Origin: Seminavis robusta
Taxonomy: Eukaryota; Bacillariophyta; Bacillariophyceae; Naviculales; Naviculaceae
Assembly (NCBI GenBank): GCA_903772945.1
Contig: CAICTM010000409.1
Span: 1 to 64,000 of the forward strand
Reading direction: 5' to 3'
Length of the DNA: 64,000 bases
Shown here: piece after piece, positions 32,057-43,349 of the stretch
Position numbering within the stretch: the first letter of the stretch is position 1
Layout: every line of letters begins with the position of its first letter
Position numbers and translations under genes: made by a program
Notes under the pieces: generated by a model
Database searches by the model: none
Told to the model about the DNA's origin: nothing
What the model saw: the letters and a program-made list of their open reading frames with translations, nothing else

Positions 32057-33547
32057 ATGCGCCCCATTTTAGCACCGCATTCACCGCTGAGGCGAGAAGG
32101 TCGAAGGAAGGAGATTCATGGTGTTTCTTTCTGGAGGCGACGCCTACCCCATGGGCACTGGAGATCCCTACTACCGGTATGGACCAAGATTGTGCTGGTG
32201 CCACTGGTAGCTGTTCTTCTCATCTGTATGACATTCAAATCTCACTGCCTCATGAGACAGTTGCAACAAGATCAGCCAGAAAAAGATCAGCCAGAACACA
32301 ATTTCCAGCACCAGTGGGATTCTCATCAGTCACTCTGGGAGCAAGCACAGAAACTTGCTGCTGAGAATGATCTATCTCCCTACGAAACGGGAAACTATAC
32401 TGCCGAATATGCCTTGACGGAATTTCTGGCGGGTCCAGCGGCTCCCTATTACGATGCACACGACAATCACAAACTCGTCTTTCCCATGGGCGACCAAAAA
32501 GAGGCCATTTGTGAATTCCAACATCATCGGAATGGATCTCATCACTTTCCACATTCCATGCAACAATTGTTGAGATGCTTTTCCTGGTGGCAAGCCAATC
32601 CACATCAAACGCCCGTCTTGCTATTCGACCGGGAAAAACTCGTCAAACAAAAAGCCAAGTTCGTACTGGGGTTCCTACGACTGTTACAAGATGCCTTTGG
32701 AGTTTCTATCGTGCGCCACAAAAACACCACAACCATTGCCAAGTCCGTCTACACGCTCACGGAAGGACGAAATCCCGTGCGACGATCCAAACGACGCGGA
32801 ATTCTCAAAGACCAAAACCGCATCTACTATCAAATGAGATCGACCCAAGATGCACAGCAACTCCGACAAGGACTACTCCAACACTACCCCAATATTACGA
32901 CGAGTCATGCCGGTTGTGGTTCCTCGGTTCCCAAAATTGGGATTTTGAATCGCCAGTGCAAAGACCACACCTGCAGCAAAGGGAGTGGACGACGCATTCA
33001 AAATCGTCCCGCCATTTCCAGTGCCATCAAAAAGGCACTTCTCCCACATTCCAACAACAATTCCAACAATACCAACAACAATCCTATTCACTACCTGTCG
33101 TCGTTTGATGGCATGTCCTTTTTGGAACAGGTCACATTCATGTCCAACATTGACATTCTCATTAGTCCGCATGGAGCCCAACTCACTGGCAGTGCCTTTC
33201 TGCCATCTTGTGGAGGAATTCTGGAACTCTTTCCCCGTGGCTATCACTTTCCAGACTTTTTTGGAACCTTGGCAGCGGCCACAGGACACTTTCATCGGTC
33301 CATCTACACGGGCCGCCACGCCAATCGAACCCGCGATGTGGACTACTTTTCCTCCACACCCGCCTTGCGGAAACAAACGCGGTTACAACCCGTACACGCC
33401 CATCCCCCAATGGTGGCCCTTGCCGTACGAGAGCTCATGGTGCAATGGCAATCGTGTTGTCAACAAACACGAACAACAACAACAACAACAACACAAACTA
33501 CAACTGCTGCTTCAGTGGTACAACAGATCACACCACAAACTTTGTAG
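32057..33547 (+). CDS. GT61-like glycosyltransferase, type II Golgi membrane protein, 496 residues
   Basis: The ATG at 32057 begins a basic cytosolic tail followed by a signal anchor at about 44-62 (KIVLVPLVAVLLICMTF). The lumenal part carries the GT61/DUF563 signature DILISPHGAQLTGSAF with CGGILELFPRGYHFPDFFG. This family includes plant xylosyl- and arabinosyltransferases and EOGT-type GlcNAc transferases. Before it lie LLRCFSWWQANP and YYQMRSTQDAQQLR. Asn and Thr homopolymers (NNNSNNTNNN; TTTTTTQTTTAA near the C-terminus) are disordered additions. A paralogue with the same landmarks lies at 59590-60894 on the other strand, sharing the SWWQANP, YYQMRSTQDA, SFDGxSFLEQ, ISPHGAQLT and LFPRGYH blocks. 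Sugar donor and acceptor cannot be told. Confidence 0.85.
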   Translation: MRPILAPHSPLRREGRRKEIHGVSFWRRRLPHGHWRSLLPVWTKIVLVPLVAVLLICMTFKSHCLMRQLQQDQPEKDQPEHNFQHQWDSHQSLWEQAQKLAAENDLSPYETGNYTAEYALTEFLAGPAAPYYDAHDNHKLVFPMGDQKEAICEFQHHRNGSHHFPHSMQQLLRCFSWWQANPHQTPVLLFDREKLVKQKAKFVLGFLRLLQDAFGVSIVRHKNTTTIAKSVYTLTEGRNPVRRSKRRGILKDQNRIYYQMRSTQDAQQLRQGLLQHYPNITTSHAGCGSSVPKIGILNRQCKDHTCSKGSGRRIQNRPAISSAIKKALLPHSNNNSNNTNNNPIHYLSSFDGMSFLEQVTFMSNIDILISPHGAQLTGSAFLPSCGGILELFPRGYHFPDFFGTLAAATGHFHRSIYTGRHANRTRDVDYFSSTPALRKQTRLQPVHAHPPMVALAVRELMVQWQSCCQQTRTTTTTTTQTTTAASVVQQITPQTL

Positions 33548-34086
33548 CATGCATCTTGTGGGAACGATCGATCGAGCACACACAACGTTTTTTGCGTGCG
33601 ACCGACCCAATCCACAACGTACGACAACTTGCAATGACAACGACTGTCAGCTAATACATACGACAACTGGGGAATACACATTCGCCAAGAGACCCAGCAC
33701 GAACGCCCCCCCCAAAAGCTTCCAACGCCTTCATCCAACTAACAACTAAAGTCGTACCTTTCTGGTCGCCGCTGGTGAAATTTCCAGTTGGCTGGTAACG
33801 ACGATGGAATGCACCCGGCGCAAGTTGCGTAGAGGAGTGCAGCATTCCAACTTGCTAGCTCGAGCCAAACTGACGTTTCGAATAACTAACAAGAGCTCTA
33901 AGAATTACATCTACTATCCAAACAGATGACTCAGTCAGCTAAAGATCACAAGCAATCAGAAAGGTCGCGCCAAGCGTGTTATGCCTTCGCCCCTTGATGA
34001 TACCTTGCTGGCCTTTTTGTCATTCCAACATGCATGTCTATGCAACAGTCAAAAATGCTAAAAAGTCGCGACGCCCGATCGATCAT
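33548..34086. other. Intergenic spacer, no gene seen
   Basis: Convergent 3' flanks of the GT61 gene and the LRR/BspA gene. Short frames only. Confidence 0.4.
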
Positions 34087-37000
34087 TTATTGAAGAGATC
34101 TTGCCTGTACTCGCACACGCCCACCGTCGACCAGGAAGCACCCGCAGTCCGGACTGCTGCAAAACGCGTCGCTGCTGATTCGACTCGTTGCGGAGCGAGC
34201 CGCAGCTTCGGAAGGTGCCTGGTCCGAAAACGACGGACTCAACACCATTTGAAACACCACTTGGTCAGTGTCAAAGTCTTCGAGATAATCCACACCAGAA
34301 GACCTCGTCACAATACTATTGTAAACATAAGTCGGGAATCGGTTCTGGAAGTTGCCGTTGTAAAAGGCCATGATGGCGTTTTGCAGTTGCTGTCAAAAAA
34401 AGAGGAAACATTACATGTGAGTGAAGTCTTTCTCGAATTGCAACGCTGATCCAAGCCAAGATATACCCATGAGACCTCAAGCGTACCTCTGGAGTTCCAA
34501 CGAAGGGTTGTGGAAAGGATGACCCGCTTTCAGGTAGAATGGTAAATGTAGCACCGAAACTAACAGTGATTTCAGCGGGAGGCGTGGGAGGACTGAAGGG
34601 AGCCGCAGTTGGTGGTAACGGGTCTTCAGGGTTGGGAAGAATAAATCCGGGTAGTGGCGCATTGTCCACAACTACTCTATTCACGCAACAAACGAATTGA
34701 GGCGGACCCCTATTCTGGAGACGTGTCAGCAAGGAGCTCGTGTAGAACGGTTGTATAGGAGAATCTCCATCTGTCAGAAAGGCTTGAAGTTCAGCTGTAG
34801 TTGGGGCAGTCTCCTCGGACGAGTACTCTGAAATCATGTCCATGTACCAAAAGTAGCCAAACCCTGTTTCAGACGGACCCTGTACGAAACCCAGAGGCGG
34901 GGGGTCTAGGGCGCGGCTCGAGCTGTCTTGAATAAACCCACTACTAAGCAATTCACGATACGGAGCCTCAAGCCAATCCACTATGATGCCTTCCACTTCC
35001 TGCAATCAACAAGACAAAAAAAGAAACAGGCATGATCAGATGTACGAAGTGAGGACCAATCGATAGCGAAACACAAATGCTGACAAAACGTACCAATCTC
35101 TCAGCGTTTGTGATTACAGCGGGTGGAGTTCCGGGAATAATGAAGAAAGAAAATCTAGCTCTGGCTCTTCTCTCAACACCTGTGACCAAGGGCGATGTTG
35201 GGGATTGGCTGGGTGAAGTACTTGGAGAAGAGCTGGGTGCAGTGGACGTTGTCGGTGCGCTCGTGTCCGAGTTCGACCCTGAAGGGCGTGGTGATGGTGC
35301 CCTGGACACTGTTGGTGCACTTGTTGCTCCTGGGGCTGGTGACGGTGCACGGGTTGGGAATCTGGTTGGGGATTGTGTGGTCGTGGCAGGTGCATTTGAC
35401 GGGGAGGATGAAACTGACGGGGAGGGTGACGGGGCTTGGGAAAGGGATGGCGCTGGCGAAACTGTAGGAGCACATGAATAGCAGAATGGGCCGGCCATAT
35501 TGAACCTGTCTGGGTCTTGTGTGGTAGGGCAGGAAGTGCCAGCAAAAGTTTGGTCATAAAGGGTCCAGCTTGGGAGATCATCCAGCCAGGCGCATAGGTT
35601 CTGGTTGAAACTGCTCGCGCCATCAAACATTCGTCTCGCTCCTGCTAGGTTAGAAACTTGCCATCCCGAGATGTCTTGATTAAAGCTGTCGTTTGAACAG
35701 AACATACAGTCACTCGCAGCCACAGAGCTCACATCCCAGTTACCAATGTCCCTATTAAACACACTCTCATCACCAAACATAAAGACCATCGAAGTTACTG
35801 ACCCAACGTTCCAGTTACTCAAGTCAGAGTTGAAGACTTCATTTTCCTCAAACCTACATGGGACCGGTACCAAACAGGCTCAGATAAGTTCAAGTTCTGC
35901 ACGCCGAGTATCCAATAAGAAGCATAGACAAGATTCTTACATGGAATCCATGATTTCAACGCTGCTGACGTCCCAGGCACTGATGTCCCCAGCAAACAAG
36001 GCACGGTAAAACTGATGATGCAAAATGAGAAGAACAACCAAGAAGATGCCATGTGAGCATCCAGTTGATGCCTTTTGAAACACATTCACCAAATACTCTC
36101 GTATGCCTCACCAGAAGTTGCATGTTTGTTACCGACGACGTATCCCACCCACTTATATCACCCTCAAAGGATGCTCCATAGAACAGTTGAAGCATGTCCT
36201 GCACATTGCTTACATCCCAGGAACCAATCTCTGGCTGAAACTCTGACATCTTGAACGTTGACTTCATGCTCGTTACCGCTGAGACGTCCCATTGATTCAG
36301 GTCAAATGAACGCCCGTTGTAGCCCAGAAAGACCTCATCCAAACTAGTCACACGCGAAACATCCCAGACTCCCATGGGATAGCCATACTGTTGGTAGACA
36401 TGTTCGTTCACCTCACATGAATCACAAGACTCATCAAAGGCTGCATTTGCCGCAAGGACTGCACTTCTTAATTCTTCTGTGCTGGTAAAGAACTGTGTGG
36501 TATCTGTTGGCTGGCTTGTTGTTGGTGAAGCAGATGGAGACGTTGTTGGTACCGCCGACGGCTTTGGAGATGCGGTTGGTGGAAGTTCATCACAGCAAAC
36601 CAATTCAGGAGTATCACAGTCGGCAGTAAATATGGCAAAGTCAATTGCACAGATACTGGCAGGAATCGTCCCTGTCAATTGATTGTCTGCCAAGTACAAG
36701 CCAATTAGATCTGGCAGACCTCCTAACTCAGGAGGGACGGTACCTCTCAACATATTTCCAAACATACTCAGGTGTGTCGCTGCCGTCAATGCTCCCAAGT
36801 CTACAACAAAGGAGTCCATCACAGAAAGGAATGGTGAAATTGAGTCCTCTCGGAGTGACGTGCCTCAGAAACAGCCAAGATTATGAATCCTACCTGTTGG
36901 AATGGTCCCTGTCAACAAGTTTTCCCATAGGTTCAAATTTAGGAGTAGGGTCAGGTCTCCAATCTCTGTTGGGATTGAGTACATGTACAGCACAGAAAGG

Positions 37001-40000
37001 AGTGAGATTTAGTCCTCTCGGAGTCACATGCCTCAGAAACAGCCAATATTATGAATCCTACCTGTTGGGATGGTTCCGGTGAAAAAATTGCCACCGAGAA
37101 ACAAGAATTCCAGGGATGTCACGAGCCCCACCTCGGTTGGAATTATTCCGCCAGTCTCCAAAGAAGTAAGGTCAATGATAGTCGTTGTGCTTGTACTATA
37201 GTTCCGGCCCCACAATTCCACTTGGTCAATGGGGACATTGGATGGCGGTCCTGTGGGCACCATGGTGCTCGGGGCTATTGTGATTGGTGCCGTTTCGCAG
37301 TTGAAGCAGAAGGGGCCTTCAATGTTCATGCCATCGGGGTCTGATTGAACTGGGCATGATGTGCCAACAAAGGTTCTATCGTACAATGTCCAGCTTGGCA
37401 GATGATCCCTCCAGTCACATAGAGTTTGGTTGAATGATGCCGCATTTTCAAAGGTCGACCTGGCAGTTACTAGGCTGGACACATCCCATGCAGAAATGTC
37501 CTGGTTGAAAGCAGGGTTGTCAAGAAACATAGCTAGATGAGAGACAGAAACCAGTGGTGAGACATCAACAAAGGAGTACATCACAGAAAGCAGGGTTGAA
37601 AAGAACATACCATCCATGTCCAAGACAGAACTAACATCCCAGCCTACGATGTTCGGGTTGAAGCTGCTTTCGGTGAACATTGTTCGCATGGTGGTGACAG
37701 CACCAACATTCCATAAGCTAATGTCCCCGTTGAATGAAGAGTCTTCAAACCTGTAATTTAGCAATTGAAATTTGGCGTGTTTGAGATCACTGACGTCGAG
37801 GCTTGGATTGTGCCACGCTATCTTCATCTTACATCCTGCTCATGCTCTTGCAATTGCTCACGTCCCATGTAGAAATATCGCCATTGAATGCCGTCGTTCC
37901 ACGGAACTTTGGATGTAAGAAAAGACTGAATGAGTGATTGTACGGATGCACTTGAGCACACAAGTTGCAGCTAATCCCTGTGTTTTCTTTGACTTACCAT
38001 TCCACTCATGTCAGTCACCAACGAAACTTGCCACAAACTGATGTCCCCTGCAAATGAAGCCCGGTTGAACGTGCTCCGCATGTTCACTACTCTGCGAACA
38101 TCCCATGTAGCAACACCGAACTGAGCTTCAGTCTGCTGAAATGTTGCTACTCAAATAGTTGTTGAAGGGAAAAGGTGCAAAGGGTGAGATATCCATGAGA
38201 CTTACTCGTGAAGGCTGCACTGCTATGCTGAGCTTACCTAGCATACTCGTAACCCTGGAGACATCCCATCCATTCAAGTTTGCATCCACACCATCATAAA
38301 AGAGGAACAGATAGTCAAGACTATCCAGAAGTGAAACGTTCCATGAACCCATGGGGAAACCATACTCCAGGTAAACATGCGATGTTGGATCAAGTCCAGC
38401 AGCATTTACCGCAATGACTGCAGTGCGCAGCTCTAGGGTTGTTTCAAAGGCCTTGAAATCACGCGAAGGCATGGGTGTAGGAAACCGAGTTGGATTGCGG
38501 GTTGGTGTGCGTGTGGGGTTGCGGGTTGGTGTGGGAGTGGGGTTTCCTGTGGGGTTTCGCGTGGGGTTTCGCGTGGGGTTTCGAGTAGGGTTGCGGGTTG
38601 GTGTACGAGTTGGAGTTCGAGTGGGATTGCGGGTTGGAGGTCCTGTGGGAGCAGTTGTTGGAGCAGCCGTGGGTCGACAGGCGGAAATAACTTGACCATT
38701 AGCTGCCATACAGAACTCGTCTGGAACTTCAACATTAGTGTCCTGAACGGATACTTCTTCGAGACTTGTAATTTGCAGAAGTTCTGACGGCAGCGTACCG
38801 TTGAGGTCTTGATTGCTGTCCACCCAAAGTCTCTCCAAACCTGTGTCTGTTGAACCATCGTCTTGTAGGCGGCGTGCGGCCGCTCCGAAACCTTTAATCA
38901 AACCCAACTCGGATGGGATGGAACCAGTCAACTATGTAGCATCATTGCACAGCGAACAGCAGCATGAGACGTCCATTTATGGGTCCAATCTCCTGAATGA
39001 ATCATGAAATCAATAACACCAAATAACTTACTGTGTTGTTTCTCAGTAGAATATCCCTCAAGCCCCTGGCTTGGCCCAATTCAGTCGGGATTCTCCTTTC
39101 AATCAAGTTGTTGTTCAGCACCTGTGAAGAATAACATTGAAAGAAAGAAAAGGTAAGACAAGGGTTGGTTGTGTTGGCATCAGCAAGATGGATCAAACTA
39201 ACTACAAATGGGTAACACACCAGGAAGTTCAGGTTTTTGTTCAGGCCAACTTCTGTTGGGATGTTCCCCCTGATGATATTAGTTTCCGCATTGAGATTCT
39301 TCAGATTTGACATGGAGACCAGTTGCGAAGGCAGCGCGCCAGTCAGAGTGTTTTCCTTTACGTTGAGTATTTCCAGCTTTGTTGCTGAAGCCAATGTAGT
39401 TGGAATGGAGTTCGTGAGGAGGTTGTTTCCAGCAGTGAACGTGGTCAGTTCTCTTAGGTTGCCATATTCGTCTGGAATGCTTGAAGCGATGTTGTTGGAA
39501 TCCACCGAAAGCTCCCGCAATGCAACCAAGTTGGCAAGATCGGAAGGCAATGCCCCAGTCACTTCATTGTTACTGATATTGAGGTATTCCAGGGTGGTGA
39601 TTCCACCTATTTCGGTTGGGATGCTCTCATCAATCTGGTTCGATTCTACCGCAAGCTCCCGCAGAGAAACCAAGCCACCAAGCTCAGTGGGCAGGACCCC
39701 CGTCACCTCGTTGTTGCTGATGTTGAGATGTTCCAGATTCCCAAGCCCTGCTACTTCTGTTGGTATAGTCGAAGTGAACGTGTTGTCGCCCAACGACAGA
39801 ACCCTCAAGTCAACAAGATTAGATACGTCAGCTGGCAGGACACCAGAAACCTCATTGTCGCTGATGTTCAAAATCTGAAGGCTGGTCAAGTTTCCGATTG
39901 GAGGTAGTGTATCATTCAGGAAGTTGTTACCAGCAGAAAGTGTTCTCAACTGATTTAGACTGCCAACCTCAGATGGGATACTACCCCCAATGTTGTTGGA

Positions 40001-41071
40001 CTCGACGTCCAACTCACTCAAAGCAACCAAGCCTCCGATTTCCGTGGGCAGAACACCCGAAAAGTCGTTCGAGCTCGCGTTTAGGTAAGACAAACCCCTG
40101 AGCATTCCAGTCTGTGTCGGGATGGTACCGTTCAGGTTGTTGTCCTCGACCCCAAGTTCGACCAGTCCAACGAGATTGTCCAAATCGTCGGGAAGGACTC
40201 CAGAGAACTCGTTGCTGCCCAATTGCAGGAACTGGAGACTAGAACAGTGAAAAGGGACAAGGACCGTTAACACACACAGGAGAACATGAGCGGCATGGGT
40301 CATTCCATTGCATATATCTGATCCCTAGCTACTGTTTGCAACGTACCTTGATTGAGTTGAGATTCCCGATGGGATGGAACCGACCAAGTTGTTGGAAGTG
40401 AGGGCAAATCGAGATAGACTGCTCAAGCTGGTTAGCTCCGGTGGAAGGTTTCCAACTAGATTATTCGCAGCCAGATTCAAGGTTTGGAGACCGGCAGCAG
40501 ACGAGATGGCAGAAGGGATTTCACCACCAATATCGTTAAAGCTGAGCTCAAGCTGCCGAAGCATCGATAGGGTGCCCACAGTATTCGAAATCGATCCACT
40601 CAGGCCATTTGCACTGAGAGTCAAGCCGATGTAGTTGCCCTGAGCATCGCACACGTCTGCAGGGTTTCCGGTTGTAAACCACTGGCACTCGGGTACAGTG
40701 TAACTCAGCCAGTTGTCCTTGCGCATCCATGTTGTTTCCCCTCCACTTGCAAAATAGAATGTCACTAGAGCAAGCCTCTGGTCCGATGGAGTTGGATCTG
40801 ATGCCTGCCACTGACTCGCCAACTGCTCCGGCGTCATGTCTTGAAGTTTGCGAGTTTGATCCGTCAGCTTGGCAGACAACGCTTTTCCGTCCAGCAAACC
40901 GTTGGGGGGAGAATGTACCTCCGCTAGTGTTAGGAATGGCGTGTCATTCTCCGATTGGGTTGGGTCAATAGTATTTCTCAAGGGCTGCAAAAAGTTCCCA
41001 TTGCAACTACCAGCGAGGCTGAGCCCCGCCAGGAAGACCCAAACGGGCCCAAAAGAGTTGATCACTCTCAT
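34087..41071 (-). CDS. Secreted LRR / BspA (DUF285) repeat protein, 14 exons, about 1,915 residues
   Basis: Exons read by eye: 41071-40347, 40238-39221, 39121-39032, 38931-38238, 38125-37998, 37906-37833, 37750-37611, 37532-37062, 36965-36894, 36800-36112, 36011-35941, 35853-35094, 34999-34487, 34389-34087. All junctions are in phase and the total is 5,748 nt. The start ATG at 41071 opens a signal peptide (VINSFGPVWVFLAGLSLAG). Parts in order: a WLSYTVPECQWF pre-LRR domain; about 18 plant-type LRRs; a PTRNPTRTPTR linker; a first BspA cassette (FNxDISxWDVSxVTxM repeats) closed by LPSWTLYDRTFVGTSCP; LRRs; a second cassette with LPSWTLYDQTFAGTSCP; a Ser/Pro/Thr linker; and a C-terminal domain (AERLEVEGIIVDWLEAPYREL). 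No transmembrane helix is evident. Likely extracellular or wall-bound, with an adhesion or recognition role by analogy. The acceptor of exon 5 is the least certain site; two adjacent genes are possible but no stop separates them. Confidence 0.8.
38478..38650 (-). repeat. In-gene minisatellite coding for Pro-Thr-Arg repeats
   Basis: Degenerate 12-bp units on the + strand (GTGGGGTTTCGC, GCGGGTTGGTGT) encode alternating PTRNPTRT units on the minus strand. The tract separates LRRs from the first BspA cassette and is likely to vary in length between alleles. Confidence 0.85.
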
Positions 41072-42131
41072 GGTCGGATTCAGGGATAGACCGCTGTCTG
41101 TGGGGGTTGGTTTGGAAACGTAGTCAGCAAACTCTACAACTGCCGACAACTACTTCACAGGTGACTATTGCTTTGCTAGTCGAATATAGATGTCGCTCTT
41201 TCAACAGAAGAGTCGAGTTACAGGATTCTGTCAAAACTGAAGGGAGAATGAAAGATAGTGTAGAAAGTTATCCGTCTCTGTCTAGTAGCATTTCAGTTGC
41301 TGCTGTTCTTGTTGCCAACGTTGCTTTCAAAGCAAAAGCGACCAACGCCGAGTAACAAGAGTCCTGATTCTTGAGAGATCAACGTTCGACATGAAGGACG
41401 GGCCCGGCCTTGGTTTGGGAAGCGCATTGGCTGCTAATTTCGGCCAAAACTTGCTTCCAGACTTGCTTCCATTCTTGTGGGAAGAACGAAATTTTCATTC
41501 AAACTGTACACGCACAAGGCTAAAAATCATTCTTTCCGGAAAGGGCCTACTGGTATCCACAACAACAAGAACACGTCCTTCCGCAGAATAAAAAAATTTC
41601 TGCTTTTTGAAAATTTGGCATTCGCTTGCCAAAAATTTTGGGGTCTGGCCACAGATCCCCAAGTCAGGTCCTCACTGGCTTCCGCAGATAACCTCCCTAC
41701 TCCCGACTTGGTAGATAGACCAGACCTACTCTAAAACCCCCGTACACCACACCCACCATCACATCAAAGGGTTTTGGAGTACTAGTAGTCTCCGTTGTCC
41801 CAGCGCATTTGACTTCAAGCAAAGCAAATGCGATACAGTAGATGTCAGCACCGGAATCTTGCAAGGTACAGTACGGGTACATGAATCTTGCATTCGCTAT
41901 CTAGCTATTAAATTAGTCCCATCGTGCATGACATTCTTCAAAGCTTGGATGTAGTCGTCAATCAAGCAAAGAATAGATTGTATTTCTTTGTACCGGTACG
42001 TGCGAGCAATCTATCAGTAGCTAGCCCGTATGCCTGCAGCAACTTTCAAGGACTCTGAAAGCATTTGCCGTCATCATTGTAGTTCGCTCAAACATCAATA
42101 TATGTCATTTGCAGCTATAGGGAGTAGCATA
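41072..42131. other. Intergenic region, no gene seen
   Basis: The 5' flank of the LRR/BspA gene and 3' flank of the lipase gene. Frames near 41391-41734 are short and not protein-like. Confidence 0.4.
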
Positions 42132-43019
42132 TTATGGCGCTTGCTGTCTGGCCACTCTTCTTTTTGAACGGGAAGACTCTCGTTCTTTCCGCTCTTCCTG
42201 AGTGGCCCAGTTCTGGGCGTCCAAACAGCCTTGCTCGTACAAGTCATGGAGTTCCTTACTTGTTGCCCCCTGGGTGGCCAGTCGAACCAAGCGCACAGCT
42301 TGCGCCGCAAAATTCTCCTCCAGTACTGGGCCAATCTGATCCTTCTTGGGGGTAGTGGTCAAGCTCAAAAACTCGGTAGGAAAGACCGATACCATGACTG
42401 TGCGATCCACTACTTTCTTGGATTCTTGATTGGAACTATTGGTTGTCGTTGTTGTTTCACAGCACTGTTCAAAGTCAGGACATCCAATTCGTTCTGCCGA
42501 ACAGGCAAAGAGTCCGTCCACGACCATGCGGGGGAGAATCCGGCCCTTTCGTCGCACCATTCGGATTGGTTTGTTGGTTAAAAAGTACGGAAACATGGAC
42601 GAGTCGCAGACGGCATCCATGAGGCTTTGACGGGTTTCGAAATGCGTCTGCAAGATGGGTCGGTTGCGAGGAAACAGCTCTCGATGGGCCAATGCCACAA
42701 TGCCCTCTCGTTCGTTGCACAGCTCGTGAGCTTCCATGGGCAACAAGTGGTTCATTTCGTTTCGTAGTGCCGGTAGCAGACTACCACTGGGAACAAAGAG
42801 GGGATTGCCCAACAGCATTCCCGAGATTCGAGTGGATGCTTCCAGTGCCATCAAAGATGGGACACCCGATGCATGGGCTGACACGGCAATGGCTCCCGCC
42901 GAGGAACCGGCCAGAGGAGTGGAATCTTGAATGTGTCCATAATCCGATAAAGACTTCAAGACTCCCAAGTGATACGGCAGCAGCAAACCACCGGGCGATA
43001 GAGAAAATCCAATCTTCAT
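42132..43019 (-). CDS. Patatin-like phospholipase domain protein, 295 residues
   Basis: The frame opens at 43019 with MKIGFSLSPGGLLLPYHLGV, the glycine-rich oxyanion motif of the patatin fold. The nucleophile elbow GSSAG is at residues 38-42 (Ser 40 expected catalytic), and a late VVDGLF at about 166-171 supplies the Asp of the Ser-Asp dyad with its usual following Gly. The C-terminal third is more variable, with Thr and Lys runs, and ends in a basic tail (RSKRRVARQQ). The family hydrolyses acyl esters of membrane lipids or triacylglycerol. The N-terminus is abrupt for this family. An open, serine-rich frame lies just upstream at 43016-43288 and could be a 5' exon, but no clean junction was found. 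Confidence 0.85.
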   Translation of the reverse strand: MKIGFSLSPGGLLLPYHLGVLKSLSDYGHIQDSTPLAGSSAGAIAVSAHASGVPSLMALEASTRISGMLLGNPLFVPSGSLLPALRNEMNHLLPMEAHELCNEREGIVALAHRELFPRNRPILQTHFETRQSLMDAVCDSSMFPYFLTNKPIRMVRRKGRILPRMVVDGLFACSAERIGCPDFEQCCETTTTTNSSNQESKKVVDRTVMVSVFPTEFLSLTTTPKKDQIGPVLEENFAAQAVRLVRLATQGATSKELHDLYEQGCLDAQNWATQEERKERESSRSKRRVARQQAP

Positions 43020-43349
43020 GGTCCAACAGCTATTGACAAAGGAGTAGTACTAGTAAGGCATGCATCAAGTAAAGGCAAAGGCATGTTGACAGATGATGAA
43101 TCAAGACGAAGTTTCGACTGATTACTTTTCTTGACAGCCGGTGTCAATGGCGTGACGTCAGAACCAGATCTTCTCATTCGTGGATACTGCACCGGTACTT
43201 TCATCCATCCGCTTTCACGAGAAGCCAGAGTGCAAGCCACATCCAGGGAGCTACTCATGGAATAAAATGAAACTTTATTTAAAAACAATCGTTACAACAC
43301 ACAACAAGTTAACTCTACTAGCTGCATGTAGCTGTGCACTGGAAAAGTT
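43020..43349. other. Spacer between lipase and transporter genes
   Basis: Mostly occupied by a minus-strand open stretch (43016-43288) that may be 5' UTR or an unresolved first exon of the lipase gene. The transporter ends at 43350, so the spacer also holds its 3' flank. Confidence 0.35.

Noticed and set aside
33460-33749. Frames over the Thr/Asn-coding repeats at the GT61 3' end
   Set aside because: Low-complexity CAA/ACA runs leave all frames open; only the GT61 frame has conserved motifs.
36803-36822. Start codons within 36801-36822 as the beginning of a separate LRR/BspA gene
   Set aside because: They fall inside an intron whose splicing joins IPT to DLGALT in phase, so the downstream part belongs to the larger gene.
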